Under the pieces are notes generated by a model. It saw only the letters and a list, made by a program, of their open reading frames with translations, was not told the DNA's origin and searched no databases. Positions 15,001-26,343 of a stretch of DNA of 64,000 nt are shown piece after piece (positions within the stretch are counted from its first letter, which is position 1; every line of letters begins with the position of its first letter). Both the position numbers and the translations under genes were made by a program. The stretch lies in the NCBI RefSeq assembly GCF_019399895.1, contig NC_091875.1, positions 2,914,001 through 2,978,000 of the forward strand, read 5' to 3'. Source of the DNA: Cardiocondyla obscurior. Lineage: Eukaryota > Arthropoda > Insecta > Hymenoptera > Formicidae.

Positions 15001-16573
15001 GCACGTGGTAACCGTTAATTAATTTTTCGATAGGTCAGCGCGCTTCGCATTTTCTTTTCTCGTTCCAGTTTAAGCTCCCTTTTTTTCCTCCCCTTCCCAC
15101 CCCGTTTTCCAGAACACGCCGCAGTTCATCAAGCGAGTTAACGAAGCTCGAGGCGGAGCGGAATTTCGCAGACTGGAACGTCGCGTCGATCCGTACCTCT
15201 TCTCTCGGCCAAATTCTCATAAATTCCGAGACTGTCGAGGGAATTCGAAGTGATCCGGGTATGTGTCTAATAGAGCCCTCATCCGCCCGGCTCTCGTCGC
15301 CGGTCTGTCGCAGATAATGACCGATACCGTAAGCTACTTTCCCGGCTCACTTTTGGCACACGTGTCGCACACGAGAGCGCGCGGAGGAAGAAAAAGAAAA
15401 GCGACGGATCGACAGAGAGAAATTGCGGTGCGCCAGGTCGTCGAATCTGCAGCACGGGGCAGAACGGCGAGGGAGATGGAGCGGGAAGATGAATTACGCC
15501 GCGGGAAGGATGCACGAGACGCGCGGACGACGAATGGCAGACGCGGACACCGAAGGAGCGAAAAAAGCGTGCGAAACGAACGGGTAGAGGGATGACCGAT
15601 TCCCGCCGGCTACCCCGATCGACGTGAAATAAATCTAAGGCCGATTCGCTGACCATCGATTCCGACGCGAACGGGCGTATGCGCGAAAAATATGCTGCTG
15701 CAGCAGCAGCCGCGGGCGCGCGTGCACGCGACACGCCGACGTGATAGATGTTATCAGAAACTGCATTGCTACCCGTCGTCGAAAAAGTTCCCTCGCAAAT
15801 AAATAAAACCCAATGCCCCTTCTGTATCTCAATTAAATGTAATTCATGATAATCGTCTCTCCACCGAAGAGATTCATAATTATCGGGGAGTTAAAGCTGA
15901 TACTTCACAGCTCCCCCTCGATCGATTATCGAGATTCCGACGTAATGGGACAATTACCTCGCCGATTAAAAGCAAGACGGACACCAAAGAAAATATTATT
16001 TTATGCGAAACTCCTCTCATCTTGGATTCGAACGCCGGCGTTCCTTGATGTTTTAAAGACGTCTCCGTAACGAATCGGTGAAACTCTTTTAAAAAATTAT
16101 CCTCAAGTGCGCGGCTTGTTAGTCCTATCGTGCTTCGACTTTATATCGCGGAGAAGCGAAAGATAACAACTTCCAATGGTACGTGCGTAAAAGGATAACG
16201 ACGGGCTAGCGGAGGCCGTGAATGGAAAGCGTAGAAGGAAACGGGACCGAATCGATCCGACATGGCCGAGGGTGGGATTTATTACGTTCTCCTATTCCGT
16301 GCTTCTGGGAACAATCACGGGAACGCCACAAAGGGGGCCGTCGCAACGAACTTAATTCAAGGATAATTGATCGAGGAACGACCGGGGCACCGGAGCGGCG
16401 GACCAAATTTTCGATTTCAATTAAACCGCGCATATCTTATATCCAATTAATTGAGACAGTCTCGCGCGACGGTAGAGCACACGCCACCCCGAGGATCGCT
16501 CTCCCAGCGATCGGACAAGGCTTAAATTAAAGCGGGAACCAGGAAAAACGAGGGTGATTGAATTTCTACTCAC
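1..16573. other. Non-coding stretch, probably intronic or intergenic
   Basis: I find no exon here that I can support on either strand. The stretch lies 3' of the calcineurin exon at 16574-16777 on the minus strand, so it is probably the following calcineurin intron. I looked on the minus strand for the next conserved calcineurin block (the metallophosphatase CGDIHGQ motif) and did not see it. The sequence alternates CpG-rich tracts, which carry long chance reading frames on both strands (for example 6428-7195 minus against 6498-6827 plus), with AT-rich tracts. Homopolymer runs include A22 at 8632-8653, T23 at 9291-9313 and A18 at 10749-10766. No transposase, reverse transcriptase or tRNA was recognised. 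Confidence 0.6.
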
Positions 16574-16777
16574 CGGTGACCGGAGCCTCGATGTCTATCA
16601 TAGTCTTCTCCGAACGTAGAAGGGCGGCTCCTTCGTTGATTATACGAAGAGCCGCAGCCTCGTCGATTCTACCTTCGAGGATAAAGTGCTGCTTCAGGAC
16701 CTCCGGCCGCGGAGATCCCGTTCGTTCGTCGAAAACCTCTGCCACTGTCATTTTGTGCGACGGTGGAAACGGGACAT
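16574..16777 (-). CDS. CanA: Calcineurin A (PP2B catalytic subunit), internal exon
   Basis: This exon encodes the start of the calcineurin catalytic subunit, the Ca2+/calmodulin-dependent Ser/Thr phosphatase. Reading on the minus strand, a pyrimidine-rich acceptor ending ttaacag precedes the exon and a perfect GTGAGT donor follows it. The 204-nt exon encodes the family block with VPFPPSHKMTVAEVFDERTG, then PRPEVLKQHFILEGR and LRSEKTMIDIEAPVT. The ends are in phase 1 on both sides: the first codon is completed as G|AT (Asp), and the last is G| before the residue preceding the CGDIHGQ motif. Vertebrate calcineurin A has an intron at the same place before VPFPP. The downstream catalytic exons are not in the window, so the gene runs off the left end. 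A candidate upstream exon is at 53234-53277. The family call is secure; which insect paralogue this is cannot be told from one exon. Confidence 0.95.
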
Positions 16778-16940
16778 CTGTTAACAAAAAACGTAAACAA
16801 TTTATGATTAGAAAAAATGCAAAAGTATACATATAAACGAAAATATATAAATATATTAAATATTCTGAGACTGCAACGCCAATTTCTTATTTTCTCTTCG
16901 CAAAAATTAAATATGCAGTTTCGCGTAATCGCTTTTTGTT

Positions 16941-16971
<31 letters not shown>

Positions 16972-18244
16972 CTAAAGTGCTTTGCAAATTTCCCTTCGTC
17001 GGGTAAGCCTTTGCATAAGAGAGGCAGATTATCTCCCGATCTCGCATGGTAATGGCATTAATTACAACCGAGCCGCTCGTCGTAATCCCAGGTGACAATT
17101 AAGTGTCCTTTTTTACGAGATACAAGCGGCGCTACAAAGCGATTCGTCCGATAAATCGGCGCGTACACACTCGGCAATCGTGTTTAAATATTGATCGAGC
17201 GACTTCACGCGCAAAATAAAGCGCGCCCGCCGCGCTTCGCCTCGCCGGAAGAATTATCGAGTATGTGCACGCCTCACCAAGTCGCGAGCGCTAAGAAGCG
17301 TAATCTCGTTTTTCCCGCGCTGCTGCCGGCCCTTGATTTACGGTTGCGAGGTCTTCTCTCGTTCGCTCTAAACATCGCGGTTGGCATTCGTCGAGAATTA
17401 CGCAGCGAGCCAGAATCGCGCATTTTCATTTTCTCGCTGCGTCGCGGTGTAAAATACGTTCCGGTGCACGCTCCATTTGCTCCACTTTGCGCCCGCGCTC
17501 TTCGCACGATGTCGCGGGAAAGCACGGGTGAAAGAATGTCTCGGGCACAGCGGTATCATCAGAGACGCGATAAAAATCTGTATCCACATGTGTACGCGTT
17601 TAATTTCGAACGATCGCGCAAGGTGATTGTGTAACGCACGGTGTTTGCTATTCGTTTATGACGCGCGCGACGATTACGCAACGTAAAATCATTAATCGCG
17701 CATTGCGCGATTTATCTTTGCTTAGGTGCTCGAACAGGCGAGATGCAGACAGCGGAGCAGCTGAGAAAACAATGGACGTGAAAAAAAAAAAAAAAAGAAA
17801 AAAAAAAGACGGATTTTTCCGTCCGCGAACTGCCTTGCGGCGTAAAGTGTTGAAAAGCCATTACAACACGCCTCAAGGCGATCTTAATCACAAAACACTT
17901 CGAAAGCCGCGTATTCGGTAATCGCCTGCTAAAATTAACGACAAATTACCATTTCGTCTCAGCAATTCTCTTTCCCTCCCTCTTTTTGCTGTTTTTATTA
18001 TTATTATAATATTTTTTTTTTAATTTTAAACGTGTCTTATCTACATCGGCACGTGTTAAAACAATGCGTGCGATAAATAAAAGTTTTAATTCACACGAGG
18101 AAACAGGTAACAGGTGGGCAACAACGAGGCATCGAAATATCCCGCTACAACGGTCGGACTGATACAAAAACGTATGGCACTCAAGGTTGTTATTGCCAGA
18201 CGACACGCCACGATCATCGATCGACCGTTTCTCGGCAAGGTAAA
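16778..18244. other. Non-coding gap between calcineurin exon and gene A
   Basis: No exon is supported here. It contains a C8 run followed by T23 (16941-16971) just upstream of the calcineurin exon, and CpG-rich sequence with chance frames on both strands near 17190-17634. Sequence downstream of gene A may be its 3' UTR: an AATAAA in minus-strand sense (plus-strand tttatt) occurs near 17995, about 250 nt beyond the gene A stop. Confidence 0.55.
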
Positions 18245-19336
18245 TTAATAAAACGAGCTACCTGGATTGGGTCTTTCGCGTTGGACTTGCGACTGTCTAC
18301 CGACGATTGAAAAGCGCAGCTTCAGAGACGGGCTCTTCTGTACGATTTTCGGTGGGATCGTCGCACTTATCGGTGAAACCACCTTCGTGTACACGCACTT
18401 AAAATTTTCCTTCGTAGACTTTGTCGATTGCTGCGAATGGCACAGCTGCGTTATGTTTATTTTCTTCTTCTTGCCGAAGCAGCCGATTTTTTGCTGCTTC
18501 TCCATCATTAGATGTAGATTACGCTGCGTTTGCTCGACGTTCCGGGTGTACAGCTCGTCGAACGTGCTCGATTCCGACGACTCGCAAGCCTCGACTAATG
18601 ATTCCAAGCGAGTTGATTTAGCGTCCACGGGATGACAAGTACATTTCTTTGTTTTCGGTTCTGCGGAACCGACGGCCGCGTCCTTTCGGCACAGGCAGTC
18701 GCTTTGTTCCATCTCACGTGACGGAAGCTGATCGATCGAACTGTCGGGGGTTACCTTCGACGACGAACTGTTGTGCGACACAACTATCTTCATGGTCGAG
18801 TAATCGTCCGTCCCCTCGTCTCTCGTTGCGTCTTCCGAAATTCCGTCGTGGTTGACGACGATCCGCGATTTCGTCGCGATCATCTCCGCGCTCTCAGTAT
18901 GCGAGACTTGCCCCGATGACTCCTCGAGAGTACCCGCCGTCTCGGAGGAGCTCCCGTTGTCCATTAGGACCGTGTCCGACAAGTTCAGCATGCTAAACAT
19001 CCTGCTTATAGAATTTTCCCAGGGTGAAGTTTCCGGCTTGGTGCCGTCGGGTATCAGCTTCGTGGGCGTCACTATAGAAGAGTGCATCGGAGATTCACCC
19101 ACTAATTCGGAACAGTTCAATTGTCTCCAATTGTCGAAGGTGCTCTTAATCATCGGCGTGAAATACAACGTTCTTTCAGCCTCTTCCAGAAAAATCTCGT
19201 GATCGTCACTCTCGGACGTCACAGTCGGCGTCGAGCACGTGTTCAAAGAATCCGTCGCGGTGGCGAGTAATGCGCTGGGAGGAGTAACGTATATTGATCT
19301 CTCGAACGCGCGAACATCCTGCTCGTCGTCGGACAT
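18245..19336 (-). CDS. Gene A: unrecognised Ser/Thr-rich protein with CxC motifs
   Basis: This is a minus-strand frame of 363 codons from the ATG at 19336 (start MSDDEQDVRAFERS). I do not recognise the family. The composition looks like real, largely disordered protein: many acidic and Ser/Thr residues and at least eight S/T-P sites (for example near residues 18, 60, 82, 90, 196 and 335), which suggests but does not prove proline-directed phosphorylation. Two Cys-x-Cys pairs occur at about residues 214-216 and 232-234. A Lys-rich patch (288-292) is followed by IN. There is no signal peptide or membrane segment. The frame stays open upstream, but this is the first in-frame ATG. A possible donor (CAG|GTAGCT) lies about 15 nt before the stop, so more exons may exist; otherwise the gene is intronless. 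Confidence 0.6.
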   Translation of the reverse strand: MSDDEQDVRAFERSIYVTPPSALLATATDSLNTCSTPTVTSESDDHEIFLEEAERTLYFTPMIKSTFDNWRQLNCSELVGESPMHSSIVTPTKLIPDGTKPETSPWENSISRMFSMLNLSDTVLMDNGSSSETAGTLEESSGQVSHTESAEMIATKSRIVVNHDGISEDATRDEGTDDYSTMKIVVSHNSSSSKVTPDSSIDQLPSREMEQSDCLCRKDAAVGSAEPKTKKCTCHPVDAKSTRLESLVEACESSESSTFDELYTRNVEQTQRNLHLMMEKQQKIGCFGKKKKINITQLCHSQQSTKSTKENFKCVYTKVVSPISATIPPKIVQKSPSLKLRFSIVGRQSQVQRERPNPGSSFY

Positions 19337-19368
19337 GATGGAAACTGAATAGTCGCGAAGGCTCTCGT

Positions 19369-19398
19369 TTAATAGAAATCGTCTTTCGCGAGTGACAT
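19369..19398 (-). other. Short upstream ORF in the gene A leader
   Basis: The only other ATG between the proposed gene A TATA-like element and its start opens a nine-codon frame (MSLAKDDFY, then TAA). It ends 32 nt before the gene A ATG and is in a different frame. Such a leader ORF could lower or regulate translation of gene A. The transcript start is not known, so its presence in the mRNA is inferred. Confidence 0.3.
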
Positions 19399-19578
19399 TG
19401 AAATCGTAGAAACAATCGATGCGATCGATGCGGTCGATGCGAATGGTCGCCCGTGCCAGGAGGCGACGACGTATCCTAAAGCTCTCCCGAAACTTCGTGA
19501 CGCAAAATACGACTGTCCACCTTGTCACCTGTCGCGATATCGAACACAAAAACCTGATTCCGCACACTTTGCGTTCCC

Positions 19579-19587
19579 TTTTAAATA
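19579..19587 (-). promoter_or_regulatory. Possible TATA-like element of gene A
   Basis: On the minus strand TATTTAAAA lies about 240 nt upstream of the gene A start codon, and the region between contains only one other ATG. The spacing and motif suit a promoter, but single TATA-like words are frequent in AT-rich DNA. Confidence 0.22.
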
Positions 19588-19814
19588 GATCGCCGATAAG
19601 TAACTCGCGCTACATAACTTTTTCACGGCCGTTGGTAATTTAACAGCGTCGACTTTCCGCGGTGTGAAACGCGACGGATTACCTTGCACAATGTGCAAAT
19701 CAATTTGGAAATAACTGCGCGAATATTGTCTCGCCGGTCCGTTTACACCGACTCCGAAAGGAATATCGTGTCGGAGAAATACACCTTGGAATGCCAACAT
19801 AAACAGTTATATCA

Positions 19815-19837
19815 TATCGAGCGCTCGGCGCTCGATA
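19815..19837. repeat. Perfect 10-bp inverted repeat (hairpin)
   Basis: The arms TATCGAGCGC and GCGCTCGATA are exact reverse complements around TCG. It sits about 12 nt from an A/TA microsatellite. No function can be assigned. Confidence 0.6.
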
Positions 19838-19848
19838 CAATGTAAATA

Positions 19849-19880
19849 AAAAAAAAAAAATATATATATATATATATATT
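19849..19880. repeat. A12 run followed by (TA)10 microsatellite
   Basis: This is a simple sequence repeat seen directly: an uninterrupted A run, then TA dinucleotides. Length polymorphism is expected. Confidence 0.9.
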
Positions 19881-20355
19881 ATAACGTTCTGTTAGCAGAA
19901 TAAATTATTAAGCAACAGTTTGCATTTACTTTATTAATTTTATTAACGTTTTACTTTACTTTTTACCTTAGTTTAATTACATACGTTTTAGAACCGTGAT
20001 AAAAAAAAATATATATATAACGTTAATTAATAAAATATTGATTTTATTACAGTGATTAAAATAATTCGAAGAATTTTAATTTTTTTAAAAATTAATGTCG
20101 TACATGATAAATAAGTGAAATCATAGAATATATTAATTTTCGCTCAACATATATAAAAGAATGTCTTAATGTTTTAATAAATGCAATATTTCCTTCTATA
20201 TATTATTATAATACGTTCCCTCTATACTATAATTAGTCGATAGAAAATTTAATACTTTACATCAGTCGATTACTTAAAGTTATAAAACCTGATTCAAAGA
20301 AGTAAAAAAAAAATAAGATTAACGTCCGCCACAGCTATTTTTGAATTTTGCTGCA

Positions 20356-21190
20356 TTATTCCTCGTCCACGTGCATCAATGATTCATCGGACTCTACTAG
20401 ATCACTGAAAGCGCTGTCTTTAGAATCTCTTCGCGATCTTTCAGAAAACGCTCCCCGCATTCGATTTCTATTGGACTCCATCAGTAAAAAATACCCTTCG
20501 GACACGTAGATGATATCCTGTATACATTTATTATTTCGTTATTATTTTGTTCCCGTTTTGATTGTAATATATCTGCGGCATCTCTTTTACCTCGCAATCT
20601 ACGACTGACTCGCCGTTTGAAATCAAATCGGCGATCTCCTGCCATCCCGATGCAGATCCCTTGTCGACGCGAGATAACGAGACGTCTGTTTGTTTCGTCC
20701 TCGACCGCGCGTTATCCTTCGCGCCTTCGTCTCCGTTAAAAGTGCTGACGAACGGTTTCGGGGTCGAGAAGCATATATCCAAATGTTCCCTGGCCGTGAT
20801 GGAAACCGCAAAATTTTCCGCAAAGTTGTCGCCGCAACGATAAACCGGCATAGAAATGCAATTTGCCGATGTCGACGAGTCATTAGACGAGCCCTGAGAC
20901 GTTATTAAACTTGGCATGTTCATCATTCGTACAAGCTTTTCGATCGCGGGACTTACGTTACTGAGATATTTCGGCAGCGTGTAATCCATTTTCGAAACGC
21001 ACGACGGAGTGGACGTTTGCGAGTCGTTATCCACCGATTGTTCATTCACGTCCTCTTCAGCCCGCGTTTTACATTCGCACCCGTCATTGTTCTCGCACGT
21101 GAATACTTTCTCCGAAGCTGTCAGTGTCACACAAGGCGACGGGTTGCATTTCAAAAAATGACCAGTCGCCGGACGATAACATTCATCCAT
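20356..21190 (-). CDS. Gene B: unrecognised Cys/Ser-containing protein, two exons
   Basis: Exon 1 is 21190-20591 (200 codons, start MDECYRPATGHFLKC) and exon 2 is 20517-20356 (53 codons plus TAA, ending SDESLMHVDEE). The 73-nt intron has donor GAG|GTAAAA and acceptor tatacag|GAT, both in phase 0. Without splicing the frame stops within about 70 nt of the donor. The start ATG has G at -3 and G at +4, a strong Kozak context, and upstream in-frame sequence is Lys-rich low complexity. I recognise no domain. The N-terminal 50 residues hold seven Cys including a CEC triplet; the middle is Ser/Asn/Asp-rich; the C-terminus has a basic patch (SNRNRMRG, then ERSRR) followed by an acidic end. Like gene A it has a Cys-x-Cys element and S/T-P sites, but I cannot show that the two are related. 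There is no signal peptide or membrane segment. Confidence 0.65.
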
Positions 21191-24072
21191 TGCAAATGAG
21201 AAATCGTACAATGAAGGAACGTATATTTTTTTTTTTTCTTTTTCTTTTTTCAAAGCTCACGAAATCTGATCGAGACGATCCTTGAACGGGTGTGCCTTTT
21301 TATCAATTGTCCTGATCGAATGTAATTTTTTAAGTACACGAAATAAATAATATCTGTCCCTCTCCACCTCAAAACGTAACGCGGGAGACACTAAACGTTA
21401 AAACTTTCCGAGCTTACTTCGCATTTTTAAGATTCGAACACTACTTAATACTTTCATGATATTTATAGTTACAGCAGTACTGCTAAAAGACGAAGACATT
21501 CGTGTACTGCCTAAATAAAGAAAATATCAGTTTCACCTACTGCCATTTACCGTCTCAACGGTTGGTTCTACTGTTCTCGCAAAATAATCGCGATTGATCG
21601 ATTTCCGAGCTGTTCAAAGCTTAAAATCTCTCGTGCGTTCTCAATCTTGCTCGAGAAAATTATCGAATTAATAATTGAACGAAGATATATTTTTCATCGC
21701 AAACGAGTTACTTATATTCACTTTATCAAATAGTAATCTTTCCGATTGTCTACAGCGAATGTACTTGCCGTTTGAATTCAGATTCAGCAGGAGGGAGTCT
21801 TTCCGTAAAATCGTCCCGAAGAATAAAGAGAAACGAGTAATTACGTCTGAAAGCTTATCTATTCAGATAGGATGCAAAGCGCTCCTTAACCCGTCTTAAC
21901 GTTTCGCCGTGGAGTTTATCGACTGCACGCGGTTGCGCGATTCAGCAGGACGTAAGCGGATGCGGAGGCGCATTAAGGAAAAGATATAAATGTATCGCGA
22001 GACCCGCGGACAAAGCATGAAACTGCCTTCGAGCGGTAACCTTTTTTTCTTTTTTTTTTTTTTTTTTTTGTTCTCTCCAAGACCTTTGATCTCTCACGAT
22101 AACCGGTCGGCATTACACTCGAAATTAAGCCCGGAAGAGCGTATATATTTCTCCGCGGTTCGAGCACAACAGCTAATTTGAATATTCAATCTGGGGAAAA
22201 GCTCGGGTAACCGATAGTTTCGAAAGTCGATACCTGGTAACTCGGCCGCGCCGCGAAAACTGGGGGAAAACGTTCAATCAAGTCTTATACCGATGTATAT
22301 ACGTATAACGAGGGATGCTTTTACGTCGCGTATCTGCGGGAGGATAGCGATCAACTGCGGGCGAGACGTATGGACGTACGACCGCAAGGATATTAATTAC
22401 GTGCCCTAAATTACTCGAGTTCTCCCTCCCGAATAATGTCGCCGCGAGCTGCTTTAATATCGTATAACAACGTGCTGCACAGGACGGTCTTCGTCCTGGA
22501 TATTAAATATAAATCGACTTAAGCACGGCGTTTCGCAATCGCGACGGTGGCCCGCCGGTAACTGAAGAAACTCCTTCCCCCCTTAAAAGTTTTGGCGCGC
22601 AAACGCAGCAATTGCTATCCTGTCGCGGATAATGTCGTCGTGTAAAGGAAACTATTTTCATTACCATTTCTCGTTTCTCTTATTTAGATGGCAGCAATAA
22701 CACCACCTTCGTTTCGCTGTGAAATAATAAGATTCGCGACATAAAAATAGCGAAGCATCGGCGCGTTATTCGCTGCCGTTTTCTCAGAAGCGAGAGAAAT
22801 ATTTAATTGCTTACTTCGATGAACGGTCTTTATTGGATATACTTTTAATGTGGACGAGATCGCCGAAGATATATTAATTTTTGCGATTTGAGAAAGTCGA
22901 ACGATTATCTCGTTGTGCGTTCGATAGAATAAAAGAGAGGAAACAACAAAAAAATATAAAAATATTAAGGAAAAAAAAAAAGAAAAAAAAAGAAAACAGA
23001 AACTACATTCGCGTAAACGCGACTAAAAACAGGACGGCTATATATTTGTTTACGCGAATATTTCAAATGCATCCGAACGATATTACTTACAGTGGAGTAA
23101 TTACACTCGACTTTATTGCCATAATTATAAACCCGCTTGTAATAACAATAAGCCTTTAATAAATAATTTGCCACCGGTATAAAATAATAGGTCGATCATC
23201 CGCAAAAATATCCGAGGCAAAATGAAAATACGAATGCTATGCGCAACTTTGTAAATTAACAAAATTACTACGTTCCAGGAAAGAATTTTCAATTAATTAA
23301 TAAACGTTTCGCAGGTAACGTATCTGCCCGATTCGCCACGTGCATGTCTCGATAAAGAAACACGATCGAGAAAATGTTTGCGAGAGTTGGAGTCGATGCC
23401 ACATCTGCACGTTTAAATTCTTAATTGAGCGTAAAATCGCCTTGTTGAGGGCGTCTTGTTTTCACTTGCCGGATCGAAACGCATCGCACAAACGTTTAGG
23501 TGAAATTTCCGCAAAGCGGAATACCGAAGCTCGTTGTTCGGCGACGTGAATGTGTAGCGTAACCCGTCGACCGATGACGCGACACGCTCGGCACACGTGT
23601 AATCCTTTTAGAATCTCATTACGACGTGAACAATGCACAATTAACTTAGTGTTTATTTTCATTTCACGTTACATCGTAAACGACTGTGTTATTTCTGCGT
23701 ATCTAGACTACCAGCTAATGTTAAAAAAAAAAAATTGCTCTTTAAAAAGGAATATCTCCCTAAAGTGAGAATTAAAAATTAAAAAAAAAATAAAAAAAAA
23801 CCGAATTTCTTATAAGCGCAAAATTTTTTGCTCTACTTCTGAAATGTGGCTATGTGACTGGAAGCTCTGCAAGATCTCAGAATTTCGATTCCAATAATAT
23901 ATGTAAAAAATATATCGCATTTCTAACGTCGGCGAATAAAATAAAATTATTAAAGCGAGCGTTTAAATAATAACCAGATTTCATAAAGATCGAACGGTAA
24001 AGTCTTCGCATTAAGGTTTGATTCACGCGCGAGCTCTAATTATCAAATTCCCGTGAGTTGGATGCAAACGAG

Positions 24073-24255
24073 GAATCTACCAATTACAGCGTGCAATCTT
24101 CGCAGATTGAAATCTACCAATCACGTCGATAGATACTGGCGCGCGACGTTTCCGATGACAATGAGAGCCGTTTCACGCTGAATTTTCCATACTATCGGCC
24201 GTGTCGTTCGCGTGATTGGCAATTTGATTTTGTCCAGAATAGCGCCTAATATAAA
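24073..24255 (+). promoter_or_regulatory. CCAAT-box cluster with TATA-like element (orphan promoter?)
   Basis: CCAAT occurs at 24080-24084 and 24117-24121, each inside a repeated AATCTACCAAT word, and in reverse at 24215-24219. TATAAA follows at 24250-24255. The order resembles a core promoter reading rightward, but no coding exon is recognisable downstream, so it might serve a non-coding RNA or be coincidence. Confidence 0.2.
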
Positions 24256-26314
24256 CACGGTAAAGAACCTCTTCGTGTCAACGCCGCGAATACGTCGCCC
24301 AGTTATATTTACGACACAACTTTAGCGAGATGTGATATTTAGATATCTCGCCGATAGTTGCTTATTATATTTCATGTGATTTTGCGCGTTCGAACATATC
24401 GCTGATGTCGGTATTATTAGAAAAAGAATCGTTTTCTTTTTTTCTTCTTTTTTTTCTTACTTGTTTGCGCGAGATTGTTTTAGCCGATAGTAGCTTGTTA
24501 AATAATCCAGAACGTCAAAACCAGTTTTTCACGACCCACTTGAAATAATTCGATAAACTTACACCGGAGCGACGAATATTAATGATTGAAAACATCATGT
24601 ACGGGCGCGAGATTTCGGCTCCAAATCTTTCTTCTATCAGATCGGATTCGATTTGAATTGACAAGCGTCGTCATTTTCGGCGGGGCTATGTTATAAATTT
24701 ATAATATTGTGATCGTCTCTCGGCTGAAAAGTTCGGAATGGAAATATCATCGCGCTGGGAAAAACTAATATCAAAATAATGACGCGTTTGCGCAGAGAAG
24801 CGTGAGTCATTAATAATCTTCGATCTTCGACAATCCTGTCAACTTTTGTTTTCCTTTCTTTTTCTTCTCTCCCCCGCTAATAAACTTGGTGTAATCTCGT
24901 CCCTATTATTACTAAATCCGATCACGGGGAAAAGACGAAATGAGAAAAGGAGCCTATAGATGCGCGACGATCAATGTCGAACCGGAATCGATGTGGTTGT
25001 AAAGCCAACCTTTTAGAATCCGCGACACGATAATTGACAGCGGATGCGACAGCTGCCATTTCCAGGCATACGTCGAAAGGAAAGTAGCGGGCTGACGGTG
25101 ACTCGATGGACGTGAATGGATAAGCGACCATTCGAACCGACACGAAGACAGCGAGGCGGAAAAAAAAAAAAAAAAAAATTACTGCAGGTGTGAGAGAACT
25201 GCACATGCATACGTATGCAAATATATGTACTGCACGTTTGCTAAAAAAAATATTGAATATTAAATAAACGTGGAGCGCGAACGGTAAGTGATTTTAATTG
25301 ACTACAATCCCGTCTATATTCCCCGTCTATAAAAGATCGAAAAGATAAAAAATAAGGCGAGAAGCTAGAATGAAAAGAAGCACTTTGCCGGAGCGAGGCA
25401 ACACCTTAATACCGCTCGACAATCGAGACCCTCGGTGCAGACCCGATGGTCAATAAAAGCTAGAGAGGAGATGACGACGCCGCATCATCCCTTCTACGGG
25501 AAGAGAGCGACACAAGGTTAAGCGGAAACGAAATAACGAATGAGAGGGTGGAAACATGATAAATTAAGATAGGGAGGATATATAGGTCGCCGAGGCGAGA
25601 GGCACAACTCAGCGTACCATGTATAAAAGCGAAGTCACAGAGCTGCAAAGTTCTTTTAATACAGAAGTTGGCTGTTGAACAGCGTGTCAATGATTTATAA
25701 ATAACCTTTGACATTTATACTCCCCGTTAATTACAATCTATCGCAATCTCTCTGGTCATTATCTCTATGAGAACATTTAATTTGCGCGGACAATTGCCGG
25801 CTGAGAGAAGTGCTGGCGCTATTACTTAAACGAAATAAGTTTCCTTCAGGAAAATGAAGCAAAACCCAGTTAATTTGCATATCGTAAACTGCACGCTCCT
25901 CTCGATCTTTTTCCTTTTTTTTTTCTTTCTTTTTTTTTTCTTATTTTTCTTTTTTTTTTCTTGTCTAATGACAGTCAATCATCAATGAATAAATAATATG
26001 TTTTTGTGTCGTTGGTATAAGCGCTAGATTGCCGAGAGAGGTTTCAAAGTCGAAGAAAAAAAAAAAAAAAAAGAAATTAACCGCGACTAAGCCCGCGAGG
26101 CCACGTACCAGGACAAATACGCGAAAAAGAGGAAAAAAGGAAAAAGGGCAGATACCGACGTCGTTTTAGCGGCCGTAATGCAGCGGCGCCTGGAGGGCCA
26201 TGGATTTGAGGTGGAGTGGCGCGGCGCTGAAAAGCGAAGAAAGCGACGTAGCGAGGGGTGACGTGCGCGGGGGAAGGGAGGGAGGGTGTATAACGAGAGA
26301 GGCAAAGAAAGACG

Positions 26315-26343
26315 AGGCGACGGCGACGGCGACGGCGACGGCG
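26315..26343. repeat. (GGCGAC)n microsatellite
   Basis: About four and a half GGCGAC units are seen directly, inside a GC-rich purine tract. Confidence 0.85.

Larger units (their letters stand above)
19588..20355. other. AT-rich spacer between genes A and B
   Basis: No coding sequence is supported. It contains a perfect 10-bp inverted repeat with a 3-nt loop at 19815-19837, then an A12 run joined to a (TA)n tract at 19849-19880, and generally AT-rich DNA up to the 3' end of gene B. The 3' UTR of gene B should lie in its right-hand part. Confidence 0.5.

Noticed and set aside
16021..16045. GTTCGAATC B-box word on the minus strand
   Set aside because: No flanking T-stem and no A-box at the right distance, so not a tRNA gene.
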